A DNA stretch of 64,000 nucleotides. Origin: Nautilus pompilius. Lineage: Eukaryota; Mollusca; Cephalopoda; Nautilida; Nautilidae. Location: NCBI GenBank assembly GCA_018389105.1, contig JACATO010000121.1:2609001-2673000 (forward strand). Direction: 5' to 3'. The position numbers were made by a program, and so were the translations under genes. The notes beneath the pieces are model-generated. The model saw only the letters and a list, made by a program, of their open reading frames with translations. It was not told where the DNA came from and searched no databases. How positions within the stretch are numbered: the first letter of the stretch is position 1; each line of letters begins with the position of its first letter. Shown in pieces: positions 13,501-26,707 of this stretch.

Positions 13501-15415
13501 TAATTATCATTGATCTTTGACTACCATTTCCTTCATAACTATTTTATCTTTTCTAGACTTTACTCCTTGGAATCTGCCTGCTCTCTAGAGGAATTTAGAA
13601 ACAACAACAACAACATCTTAAATAAACATTAAAGTAAGTAAGCATTTGGGTATATGCTTGGGTTGGGACAGGTGGATTTAAACAAATCAGTCTTCAACTC
13701 TAATGTAGGTAAATGTTAATTTATTAGGCTGTTTGTTTATAAAGGTGCTTTGGATCTCACAATAAGCTGTAATACACTCTTTCTCAAGCCTGCTTGATCT
13801 TGACTGGTCAAACCATGTAAAACCATTAACATGGTGCAGAGTCTTTTATTGTGGACTAGAACTAAATTAGAAAAATAAGTACACACATTCTTGGAATATT
13901 TATGTGGGGGTTGTATTCTCGACACTTGTGCAAAGGCCTCAAAGAGCTTTTGAGTAGGAGTTTTGCATCTAGTGCATGGGTATTTATTTATTTTTGGTTC
14001 TTCACAATTTCCAAAGCCAAGGGTTGTAAGTACCAATGATTATAGTAAATTACTGGCCATAGTAGTTATTATTGTTAGTGTAATCCAGTTTAAAAATCAA
14101 TTAGTCAAATATCTGTTTTTTCCAGAGGACTATTAGAAGGCATAATGGCTTCTTTCTGGTAATAGTCAAACCAAACAAAGTTATAATAATATATTCTGGT
14201 GCAAACTATAATTATTTCCACTGTCATTTATCAGTTGGTTTACTTAATGGTTTTTACATTTACATCCAAACTGTCAGTGTTGACATGCTTTGTAATGTAT
14301 CTTTTTGTTGAATTTACTACAAAATATTCAGAAGTAAAAAAAAAATTGAATACAAGTGCTTGATTATATTATTTTAAAATTCTATATAACTTTCTCTTTT
14401 TTTTTAGTTTTTAAATGTACTTGACTTTTGATTTATTTCCCCACTTTTTATTTAGGATAATTAAAAACAAATTATTGTCTTCATATATCACTAAAAGGCA
14501 TAATGCTTTGGGTACCCATAATAGCTTTAAAAGTCTGTATGGGTCAATTAAACTGACACTACACTATCAGTCTTTACTCCATTGATTTATTTAGTAAGAA
14601 AGATGACAGGCAGTAAAGTGGGATATGTTGATAGAGAGAAAAAATCAAGAAATTTGGCTATTTGATGCCAAGAAGTCTACTGTAAAGAAGGGTTAATAGT
14701 GAAATCGTGTCCTTAAGAGAAGTTGAAAAGACTATTTTCTTGAAACAGAAGGGAGGGGAAGTAGTTTCTTTCTGGGATCTCAGCAGGCTTTTTTATTTTA
14801 TTTTGATTGCCAGGGCCACCCAGGCAGAGGCTTTCAATGAAAGCTTGTTATGGGAGGCTCACTCCTCCTACTGTTGAACCAAGTCTTTTGAACAGATGTG
14901 TTTGTCAGGGGTCATTGCTTTACAAAGACTTGGGTTGAACACAGTCAGCCAAGTGGAACTGGGTGGCTAGGTAGAACCTAGCCATAGCTGAGGGAGTGGG
15001 GCTATTGGAGGATGTGACCATGTGACACTTCCTCCCCTAACAAACATGGCACCTGGAAAGACTCTTGGTTGACCAGATGTCACTTCACTTCCCACTCAGC
15101 CCTTCATTGGGAATTACTAATATTTATTATTAATATGAAATTCTGTTATGAAAACCATTCAGTATGAATTTAAAATTAGAAAAAAATAATTGTCTTTAGT
15201 AACTAACAACTGATATTAATCATGTATTTCATTATTATATCCAAATGCGGCTATTGTAGGTGATCTCAGTTTTATGATATTTCTAAGTGAATAACCAATA
15301 GAAAGCTTTGTTCATCTTCTAAGTTAAAGTCGATAATTTTCTATCTGTTAAGTTTGATTGAGACATGGAGTTGATAGTTGCAGAAAAAAAGTTTTAGAAG
15401 ACGTTTAAGCAACAT

Positions 15416-16020
15416 TCATTGTAGCTGGTTTTTCAGCACAGCAATAGTCAGTACAAGTGATGAATACACACGCCTCTTGTACTGACTAACATACATTTTG
15501 ATACGTGCCCTGGGCCAAAAATTGGTGGAGGTTTTGATTGTACTGTTAAAGCTGACCATTAAAAAGTGGGCGATAAGGTCTGTAATGGGAGCAGGTTCTG
15601 TCACTAGCTGCTCTAGGCACATTTTCTTGCCATTCTCATTTGTTAGGCAGTCACCAGCAAGCAAATGCCAAAGGATGGAGAAGTGTTGCATTTCCCTTGC
15701 GCGCCTATCATAGGCCTGGCTGTTTATTTGCCAGAAGTTGCTATGTGTGTGGTCCGATTATATAATCGCTTTACAAAGTACAAGAGGTCAGGGAGCTGAC
15801 TGGTTTTATACTTGATTTTAAAGTTGTTTATTTTTTCTGATGTGGGTCTGGATAGTTGTAGCGAGCTCACTACAAACAGCCGAATTTTTGTGTACACCCT
15901 GGAAAGATGAACAATGAAATTAGCATCCAATGTTAAATCCTGCTTGCCGATTAATCTCATCCAAACCAACAGTTCTGTGCTATGTATAAGAGAGCCTGTA
16001 TGCGTGTTATGGCATTACGC
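15416..16020. other. Candidate conserved non-coding block
   Basis: This stretch is of higher complexity and less AT-rich than its surroundings. It has no homopolymer decay and no convincing coding frame (several short open frames on both strands, none recognised). It contains homeodomain-like words such as GATTAATCTCATCC near 15950. It could be a cis-regulatory element of ptc, but there is no comparative evidence. Confidence 0.2.
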
Positions 16021-19000
16021 TATTGCTGGAAAAATATTGGTTTACAGTTGAATAATTAGGTATTTTCAGAAACTGTAGCTAAAATAGTTGAACACTTTAA
16101 ATCGTAAAAGCCTGTAAATTGAACTTTTTTTGTGACTTGTATCTCAATAGTCTGGTAGAAAGTAATAATAATAATTTAGTTTTTGACATATGATGGGTGA
16201 TAAAGTAAAGAATTCTGTTTAATTTTATTTTCTTTTGCAAATCATAAAACAAAATTTAATATAGTAGTAATCTATCTGAAAACAGCAGAAATGTTCTGTC
16301 TTGTCTTGTTCGTGGAACATTTGATTCAATTTTGTTCATTAGGTAAAAGGGAAAAATGCCTTGAAACATATATTATCATACTTTCTGTTTATCCACTTCT
16401 TAGAAGGTTGGAGTATAAATTAGCTATTAATCCCCAGGTCTACGATATTCTAGCAGTTGTAAAAAAATTGTCAAGCTTACTAAGTTTTAAACTCTTCTAG
16501 TCTCCATATTGGTGTTTATTTAGCCCTTTGAAGATTACACCTGAATATTTACAGGAAGATGAGTATTCATTTTGATAGAGTAATCCAATAAATGTTTTCT
16601 AGTGTTCCAAAGGGTTTATCTTTGTGTTCATGTAGTCGAAGTTATTCACTTGAAGGACGTCTGTAAATGTTATTCTATTGTCTACATGAATAGGACTGGA
16701 CTGGCTTTCTGTTGTTTTATCTCCCAGTTTCTTTCTTTTGATGATTTGTTTTATAATAAGAAACTTGCAGAACTTGTTTAACATTCCAAATAAATTTACT
16801 GTTGGTTTTCTGCTTTAAAAAAAAAGAAGCAAGTAATCATGCTTTTGCTATCTTTTCGAAAGCAAAAGAGTTAAATATAAAAAGTGATGGAACAGATAAA
16901 TATTAAACATATGAAGAGAGAGAGAGTGTGTGTGTGTGTGGTATTTTCCTTCAAGACCCACATGTATAATTTTTATCTGGAGTGGATGTTCACATAAGCC
17001 CTCTATTTACTCTTTTTTTTTTTTGTTGTTGACTTCTTCTAGCCATGAAGGTATTGATAGTGGGTGTTTTGTATACATAAGCATGGTTTGGTCTTCCCCA
17101 GGGAGAGGGAATGGGAGGGAGCCAACTTCCCTAGAGGCATCCAGTAATAAATATTTGTAATATGACTGAAAGCCAAGGGGCCCACACAAGCAGTCAGTCA
17201 GCTGTGTGAGAGAAGCTGGGAGCAGTTTCAGGGCCAGCCACCTGTGAAATAGGAACCAGAAGAGACTCAGTGACAGCCATGATTCTGCTTACAGTATATT
17301 TGTCCATCCATAAACACAGCAACCGCAGTGGATTCTTACATTTACATTTTTTTGCAAATAGAAAAGGATCTCCAGGTCAGGCTTGGAAATTGTACACAGA
17401 CACAAGCTGGCTTTTCTTCACAGTGATTGGTGTTTGTTTTACTATTGATGGCTGCTGGTGCAGAGAAAACTAACTCACTCACTGTTAAGATCTGCAACTT
17501 TTCCCCATTTGTCATGACTTTTTAATTGGATATTTGCACTGTTGGCTTCATTCTGTTTCCTCTGGATCTAAAACACTTCGAGATGGAACACAATAGATTT
17601 TATGTTTCTTTAGAGCTACACCTTAATTAAACTTGCCCCCTTTTTTGTTTTTTAGTTAGATGCTATGCTCAAAGCATTTCTTCTTGCACCTGCACGAGCA
17701 TCGTGTCTTTATGGTTTTCATTAGACGAAGAAAGAAATGTCTGTTATGTGCAGGTGTTAATGGAAATCAAACCTTTTGCAGAACAATGCCATTAACTTTT
17801 GACTGCTGCTGCTGAGCTAGTTAGGAACTGACTTTTGCAGCAACAACAAAACAATCTAAAGCAAAACCTAGCGTGTAACCAGTAGGAGACCTAAGACAAA
17901 TGGTATGTATGCATGGCTTGTTCTGTTGATGTGAAGAAGAAAAAAACTTTCTTGTGAATTACATGGCTGCTATCTGATTCTTGTGGGAAGTTGGGGTTTG
18001 AGATGTAGACGCCTAAATGCTAGCTAGCTTAGCGGTTTGAAAACATGTATATGCCAAGACTTCAAAACAAAATCAACTAAAAAGCATTTTTCTCTGAAAA
18101 CAAACAGCTCAGACACATTTAGAACTGATAGTAAACTCTGCCATTGGTAAAATTTCCTTTAAGAATTGTGACCTAAAGGAAGACAGGCTAATAAGGCATT
18201 ATTATTATTTTTATGTAAGATAGACCTTGGCTTTAATATTCTCTTCACCCAAATTTGTCTGGCTCCTGTATATTAAAATGAGTGCAGTAATTATTACCAT
18301 GAAAACCTTTAGTTATTGGATAAAGAAACAGGCCTCTGTCATGTTGTACATACATTAAAATTCTTTCCATGGTCTTCGCTAATGAAGACTTTCTTTGACA
18401 TGATTGGGGTCAAATGTTATTTTAATGTGAGTTGTCAATGAATGCAGTGTTATATCTTTGAGGTTTGCTCCACAAATAAACATGATGTCTGAATTTATTT
18501 TCAGGCTGAGGTGTATAATCCACAATTACCATTTTAAAAAGGAGAACTAGCTAAGAAATCTTTTCATGGATGGTGGGCATTTCTTTAAATGCTTTAACCA
18601 TAGTAAAATACTAAGTCTTTATTATTTTATCAAAGTTTTCATTAACTAAATAAAGAAATATTAGATTTTAAATTTAGGGCCTCGAAAATAATTGTAGGCC
18701 ACAAAGTTTGCCACCAAAAATCTCTCATCTTGAGTTTTAAATTTATTTTCAACTAAATTCTTGTATCCTTTACTAGGTAATCATTGGTATGATACTGTGA
18801 TACTGGGGAGTCATTTAGACTTTTCTAAAAGTTTTTAAGAACAGCTGTCTCTGGTTAATGACAGATTCCATTGGGAATCAGGTGATTACTTTTCATTGAG
18901 ACTGATGGTGATATATGTTGCCAGCCATGTGTTAGATCTAGGTCCTGGCTAATTTATTGGCCATATTTAGGAAGTCAAAGGCTTTGCATTTACTATCTGT

Positions 19001-21464
19001 TTGCAGTATTATTTATTTAGGAAAAGCAAAAAAACCAGCACTCCCAAGCAGTCATTTGCTCTCTGTTCACTTTTACTACTGTCAGAAGTCAAGAAGTTTG
19101 CTTCATATGTTTCTCTTAAAGAATGGATATTTGAGCCATGCTTAGAAAAGAAGATTGAGAGCTTAACCACTGAGATATTGGGGTGTGAACAGTGGAGACT
19201 GGGAGAGGGGATAGCAGCTGACTATATTTAAGGTAAAAGGGGACTGGACTCAGAGGGTGGTAAGATATGTCAGCATCCAGATCTCTGAACCATGACAACT
19301 CAGCTCCCATTTCTTTCTGAAGGTATTCATGTCATCTGCAGACAATGAAGTAGAGGAAGAAAATTCCATTGCTCACAATCCTTTACATCACAGCTGACCT
19401 TATAGTTCAGGTGGCTTGCTAATGCAAATATACTCAGCAGGCAGAATCAGGATTTCAAACATCTAATGAATGACATTTGAAAGTTGTTCTGACCTAATGA
19501 AAACACATTAGCACTGTTAGCTTTTTAAAGATCTTTATTTTTCTTTAAAAAATGAGAATTTGAATTGGACTGATATATGTGCCAACATTCAGATAGAAGC
19601 CCTGGTGCATTTAGTTGTAGCTATGTAATTTTTGTGTGGTGGGATTAGGGAGATTTATGGTAGTATGTTTGTTTTGCTTTAATTTTGTATCGTCTACATG
19701 TAGACTTATCAGAAGTAGATGTACATTCCACCAACCCACTGTTTATCCATCCTCTCTATAGACAAATAAGCTTTCTGTGTAAAGACGTATTGATCGTAAA
19801 GGTATTTCTGCCTCACTGAGACTAAGGTTGGTTGTAAGTCTCTGTGTGTATTATTGTGATTTTTTGTTATTTTTCATTAACATCTCATTAACATAATTTT
19901 ATGTAGATAAATTCTAGTTATCTGTATACACAGCAGCCTTCATTCCTCATTCGTTATTTTCTTCTTTTTTTCTGGATAAAATGTGTATTTAGGGACTTGG
20001 AAGAAAATACGCGCCATCAATAGATTCTTTACTGTAAACCAAAAGTTTGGCAAACATTTTATTTATTAATGAAACTTTGTGGTCTTCCACAGTCTTTTGT
20101 ATGCTTAAGTATGCATTTCTAGAGGGTAAAATGCATACCTTGAGATTTTATTGTTTATAAGGGAGCAAAATTTATCTTTCATCACACCATACCTTGGAAT
20201 TCAGTTCAATTGGTTTTTGCTACACTTCAGACCATCCAAGCGAACACCAGGAATGAACCAATAAAAAAGCGGCTCCATTTAATGAATATATATGTATATT
20301 AAGTTTATATTTTTGTGATATCATTAAATCATTGCACAAAAGCCATGGCATCTGTTAGTGGAGTCAAAAGGGGGAGGGAATAAAAAAAGGCCACCCAGTT
20401 TGGCTTTTTTGCCTTTCATCTTCAAAGCAAACTCTCATTTTTATCTTTATATGTATTACAGGTGGATCTAGCAACACACCTGGTAAATTAGCTATATACA
20501 ATGTCTCAGCTTCATTAGGCATATGTCTTTATGGCACTTGGAGGAGATGAAGCAGTATCACAGTAGCAAGTACGATGATTTAAAAAATAAAACCGCATTT
20601 ATACTGATAGTCCCCTCCCTCTATAAATTAGTCTGAAAAAAAACCTTTAATTTTGTTTCATTTACATCTAGATGTCAGTTGTGTTTTTTTTTTTTTTTTT
20701 GTTTTGATAAATTTATTTTTCCTTACTGGAAAACCTATCAATTGGTATTTAACTTGTAGTGTGCACTCCAAACTAAACGGACTCCATTTGTAATTAGTGT
20801 TTACCAGAACCAACAAAAGGGTAATGTAGCACCGCTGTGATAGAGTCTATAAAGTCAGCCAGTCTTGCAATACACGGTAAAGAAGCAGAAGGCTGTGGCG
20901 AAAGGAAGAGAAAAAACAGATCGGCAGGCAGAAAGAGGAAGACTTGAGTGTTTTGTGTCTGTTCAATATGTTCTCGGCTCTGCTATTTTAAAGAACAGTT
21001 TATAACACCATAGTTGTTTAGATAAAAATTATTTCTGGTGTTAGCTCGGTTGGTCATTGGAGGAGCAAAGGGTTATTTCGCTTGCTGACTCGCAGGAGCG
21101 CAGATGTGTCCATAAAAATAAAGTGGTCCAAATAAATCAGTGCATCTAGCGTTCAACAACCAAACAACAAATAGGCCCTAAGTTTATGGATGTTGAAGTA
21201 CTATTGCACAACAAGTATCTTGGATGTTGGATGTTTCTTTGTGACCTTTACGTATCCATTGATTTTGTTTGAGTTAACCAGAAAACCCTCTGATATATTA
21301 CAAATGACACCTGCTTCTACGTAGTAGAATAAGAACCTTTAGTCTGCCATCACCCTACAATGTATGCATTCTAATTTCTATCGGCTTTATTGCATCTGTT
21401 AACAAAAAAAAAAAGAAAAAGAAAGTGAAAAACTTTTCCGTGTCTCAGATGTTTTGTAGGACTT

Positions 21465-21566
21465 GTGATGGATGCTGACAGAATTATCAATATGTATACG
21501 AAATGATGCTGCAGTGTGATGGATGCTGACAGAATTATCAATATGTATACGAAATGATGCTGCAGT
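21465..21566. repeat. Perfect 51-bp tandem duplication
   Basis: Two adjacent copies of a 51-bp unit starting gtgatggatgctgacagaat, at 21465-21515 and 21516-21566, with no differences seen. It lies 270 bp before the first recognised ptc exon. Confidence 0.92.
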
Positions 21567-21834
21567 CAGCATCTTATCTTTGAACTTCCCCAGCTCTTTC
21601 ATGCCAGGTATTTTACTCACATTTGAGTAAATAATTTAGCATTAAACTGGGGTGGAAATCTGATACCTGCTTTCTGGAGAAGTACTATTTGGTAAATTAA
21701 ATCAAATTAAACAATTTAAAAACTGTGCAGACTTGAAAATCACAAGAGAAGGTATATAAACTGTAGGCATTTTCATTCTTTTTAAATTGTGATCTTTGGC
21801 ATTATTTACAATGTTGCAAGTTGCTTTGTTTCAG

Positions 21835-22021
21835 AGGATGGGAGATTAGCAAAAGAATTAGAGTATACAAAGAAAACAATAGGTGAAGAAAGCGGAACGA
21901 CATATGAAGTGATTATACAGACTCCAAAGAAAGGATTAAATATTCTGTCGGTGGAAAACATGCAGGTGCATCTCCAGGCAGTGTTAGAGGCAACAAAGAT
22001 TGAAGTGAAATTATATGATAT
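21835..22021 (+). CDS. ptc: ptc in-window exon 1: start of extracellular domain 1
   Basis: Acceptor tttcag, donor gtaagt, 187 bp; enters with 2 bases of a split codon and leaves with 2. It encodes [14 protein letters not shown] followed by [12 protein letters not shown], matching the ELNYTRQKIGEE...IQTPK segment of Patched just after TM1. It corresponds to human exon 3. The open frame runs back into the intron to an ATG at 21789, but the acceptor and the homology boundary argue that this is fortuitous. Confidence 0.93.
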
Positions 22022-25000
22022 GTAAGTGCTTTATGTATGTCCTTGCTGTGTTTCAATTTTGACTGGAAACTATATCTGTCTGCTTGCTTACTTCAGACTT
22101 ATATGTATAAACACAAACAGTGCATTTCTGAGACTAGGACTAAAAAAAGAACTAAGGAATTATATATTCTCTCTCCCTCCCTGGTTATGCAACCACATTT
22201 GCAAGAATGGAGGTAGAAAATGATAAATTACCATTAAGTATGTTATTTCACCTCCATTAATCACATGGTAAGAAGCAAACAGGGAGAAGAGAGTGAATAC
22301 CTGCTAATGTACACTACTGGAAGTTGAGCTAAGGTGCTGTTAATAACCCCGTTTTTCAGTCTTATCCTCACTTGCCAGGCAGCTTGTTAGGAGAGATTAA
22401 GTAACCCATCTATGAATGAGCAAAGCTGTGGTAGTGTAGTGATGGCCTGACTATTGGTAAGGCAACTAGCTGTCAGCAGATAGAAGTCACCAATGGGATC
22501 CGGGCAGGGCTACAGAAGGTGGATTTCTTCTGTGACATGGAGTTCTGGCTCCAGTGAAGGGGAAGTGGGAGGAGGAAAGCTGAGATGAAAGGGGGCCTGG
22601 GAAGAGGGTAGAACTGGTTGTGGGTCCTTTCTGAGTTAGCCAAGCTGTTTCTTATAGAGAACTGATGGCTTGCAAATGTTAGAGAGCTAAAAGAATGGAT
22701 ATATCTTCCATGTGAGCGTGGCACCAATGTAATGGCTACACAGAAAGCGAACATGTGGAAGGGAGTTGATTCAAAGTATAGCTGCAGTGCTGGTAGGGGT
22801 CAGCCAGTTCAGTTCAGTGGGTACAAGTGGTTAGTGGGTGGGGGGGGCTGCTTTTCTTTATTGGTATGCAGCAGTGGTGACAGCAAAAGATAATGAATCC
22901 ACTTCATGACAGGAGTTTGTGTGTGGGGAGGCTTGCTCTTATTAAACTCTGCTCTCCTTGCTTCAGGATTTGACAGTACGCTCAGCTGTTTTCTTTACCA
23001 TTCTCTGCCATGATAAACACAGGTCTGTCTACCTGGAGATCTCCAAAAACAAATCTCCCAGCACCATAACTAGAGAGCTTAAAAATCACTAAAATATTTT
23101 AGAAATTTGAAACAAAAAAAAACCGAAAGGAAGACATTTTAGATAATGGCTCTGGCCAGTTTCTCTCAACTCATTTTTTTTTTTTTTTTTTTTGGATAAA
23201 CCATCATTGGTTTTTCCATCTTGCCTAATTATTTAAAATGTTATTAGAGGTGAGCTAGGTGTCTTTGTCAGAATACCTGATATCTACCTCAGCTCCCTGG
23301 GCTGGTTAGTCTTAGGGTGTGGCCACATGTGATGGGATATTCCTGCAGTACATTATACAGCATTAATGTTAAAAGAATGCTTAACACGGATGGCTTGGCT
23401 TTCTTAGAGCTATGCATGCTGACTGTCAAACTGATGTTTCAGTTTTGTGTAAATCAGAATGTTAACATAGACATAACTATGAAATGTTTTTAAAATAAAT
23501 TTAGTTGTTTTTTTTTAAATATATTTTAAATTCTTTAATTTTCAGTACAATTTAAAATTAAAAAAAAAAGGAAATTGTAAAAAAGATACTTCAGCTGCTT
23601 AGACATCACATTTACTCTATCAAGAGAAGGTTATTATGATGATGTGCTGTTTGTGAGTAATGGAAGCTTTGTTTATTTTCATCATTTCAGAACCTGGAAA
23701 TTCCATGACTTGTGTTATACTGCATCATTTCAAACTTTTGAAAATCCTGTCATCAATAACGTAAGTGGCATTGATCACTAACAGTTATGCATATTGCATA
23801 CATATCCTCTCTTGTTTCCTCTTTTTTTTTTTCATGGAAAATTTCTTAAAATATGTTTCCAGCTACTTTTACATTTGCAATTGTGTTACCATAGAATGTA
23901 TGTATTATCAAGTTAATATCTTTCACACTGGATAACACATTTCTGTTTCAGATACTGTACAAGGTTTTGCCTTGTGTTATCATAAGTCCCCTGGACTGCT
24001 TTTGGGAGGGAGCACGTGTTCTGGGGCCTGAAAACCCACTTTATTCAATGTAAGTAAAAGGAGCAATCAGTAGTAGATGGCTTTAAGCTATCGGCAAGGT
24101 TATTCCAAGAGAAGTTTGACGTGTATCTTGGTTGATTAATGAAAATAATTACTGAAGTAATGGGCTTCTTGACAACATGTTCTGAACTAACTGAGGGTTG
24201 CTAGAAACTTACCAATAGCAAGTCAGCTGCTGTCTGTCCTAAAGTAATATTACTGCAGATGTTGCTCCAGTTTCTGGCAATGTCTTTTGTTTTATGCCTC
24301 AGCCTTGCTGCAGAAGTGTTGTCATTGGATCTAACAATAGGTACTGAATTAAATCGTTTATCTGCCTTTAATGACAGGCTGTGTTTGCATTAGATTGGTT
24401 ATTGAGAAACCAGGGCTAATTAAAATACATGTTGTTGTAATTATATTTTTACCAAGTATTAATTCAGCTTCCTGCCTTCAGAAAAAAAAAAACAGAACCA
24501 ACAGCTTGCTGTTCTCTCCCATTAGGTAGATTTCACCTGGGTTATTTATAATGTTTACAAAAGGGGCCAGAGGTCTGCAGTAAATAACCAAGAATTTTTT
24601 TTTTTTTTTTAATGAGTCTATTTGAAGAATTTGTTATTTTTATCTTATGAGCTGGCAGCTGAAAATTTCTCAACTGGAAAATCCCTATTCTGGGCTAGAA
24701 CAAAACCTAATTACATCTCCAGGACTGCTTTTCCTGTGAGAGAGAGAGAGAGGTAGAGAGAGAGAGAGGAGTCTGGCAAACCTCCTATGGATGATTTCTA
24801 TCTATCAGCATCTTCTTCAAAGGCTCTTTCAAACCTGTAGCTCTCCTATCAAATCCTGTTTGATGAACATAAAATTACCAGTTGTGATCTGTGCTCACTC
24901 AATCTCATGTTTCACATTAACTCTTCAACATATACACTTAACAAATTATGAATATAAAGTAGTCAAGATTTCAACATTCTAAATAGGTCAGTGTAAATTA

Positions 25001-26675
25001 GCAATACTAGGATTAGAATTACATTAAAAGAGATGGAAAATTGGCTTAGGCAGATTTTCATTTTATTAAAGAAAAAAACTATGAATGAATCACTTTTAAT
25101 AAACTGAAAAATTTGAATAGTTTCAATAAACTTTAATGTAGTTAATGGTGCTTTATTTTAACTCATTGGAGAAGCAACCCCTGAGATATTGATAAGAATT
25201 TTAATGTTATATTAAAGTGCTAGCTCCTATAATATACGAACCTCAATGAAAAAGTGAAGGTGATGAATTGCAGATATTGAGAGGGGAATTCTTTTAAAAA
25301 GTCGAGTTCCTGTTGTGTTGTCACTGACTGGCAACAGTTTACTGGGAGTCTAACCCAATTTCAGTGGACCACTTCCTATTGTCTTTGAAGGGCTGGCTGA
25401 TCTGATCTGTGGGGAAGCACATTAAAACATCATCGGTTATTGGATGCCAAAGTGGAAATATTTTGGAGATCTCTCTCTCTCTCTCTCTTTCCTTAAAAAC
25501 AACTTTATCTCTGTGTAGATGGTTGAGTGTTGTTTGAATCCCCCTTTGTGGCTTCATGGTGGGTGTCCTGGCAGCTCCAATAAACAGGCTACATTTGAAA
25601 AAGGATACTCTTCATACATCCTAGTCCATTTGTGGTTCTGTCAGGAAAAGGCATGTTTGTTATCTTAGTTTATGCCCTAGCAGCCTGGCTGTATCTGATC
25701 TCTCTCTTTAAAACATGGCTCCCCTTGCTGGTTTGTGGGGAAATAATTTATTTGGGAGAGACAAGAATTAATTTAAATATGGTAAAAGAAAAAAAAAACT
25801 TATACATTTATGTTCAAGAACAGGTAACAACAAGAGATTTATGTGAAAGGGCACAAAAAACTATTTACATTTTTGTTGTTGTTGAGGTATATACATGAAT
25901 TAATTCAATTTTTTTTAAAGAGGAAGAAATGAAAAGAATGATTTATTTAGGGTATCAAAGAAATGAATTCCTGGTTTGTTGTTTGTTACTGGTTAGTTTA
26001 AATTCCATGCCTGATAACATGGGCTTTGCTCTGAGCAAAGGTAGACTCTTGTTTGTCAGGGTCTATCTAGTCTAAGGATACTGTTTTATTCTAAAGACTT
26101 ACATCACTTTAGAAACACAGTTTTAGAGAACATCATTTGTGCTCACAACTGGAAAGTATTATTAAGTTTCATATTTCAGGCATTTTTCTGGTCTAAATTA
26201 CTAATTTACTGAATGAAAAAATATGTTTATTTATTCTGTTTTTAAGAGTGATCATGGCAAGTTTATTTATTTTTTATATTTAAAGTATGCCTACAGTTTA
26301 CAGGTTCTGACCTTTTTGGTGATGGGTGTCTGTAGCAAACTATTGTTTTTTTTCAGAGATAATAACGGTTTTAAATGGACCAACTTAAATCCAAAAGCCC
26401 TTGTAAAAAACATGAAGTTTGTCTCCGATCGGGACTTGAAAGCCATCTTGGAAATCATGAATAGAGTAAGTGGAAGACTGTTTTTCCTGCTTTTTGATGG
26501 AAAATACTTTTTAGATGACAATTTCTACTTAATGTTAATAAGGTTTTTGTAAATCTAATCTAGAGTTAACAAAAAAATTAAATTTAAAAGAATAAAGAAC
26601 AAAACTATTCTTTTTTTTTTTTTTGGAAATGACCAACCATTTTTTAAAATTGCTGATCTCTTTTAGAGTTGTGCA

Positions 26676-26707
<32 letters not shown>

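Larger units (their letters stand above)
1..21834. other. Long non-coding stretch 5' of the first recognised ptc exon
   Basis: No coding exon is recognisable in these 21.8 kb. All open frames are short, low in complexity or unlike any family I know, and no TM1-like Patched exon was seen. The stretch is probably the large intron between the TM1 exon and the first exon here, or it includes upstream DNA. It holds microsatellites, degenerate tandem repeats, homopolymer runs and some higher-complexity, less AT-rich islands (about 6.34-6.96, 15.4-16.0, 17.0-17.5 and 20.75-21.2 kb) that could be regulatory. Confidence 0.6.

Noticed and set aside
21789-21834. In-frame ATG upstream of the first recognised ptc exon, giving a possible alternative start
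   Set aside because: The 15 codons before the exon show no Patched similarity, and a good pyrimidine tract and AG end exactly at the homology boundary, so it looks like read-through into the intron.
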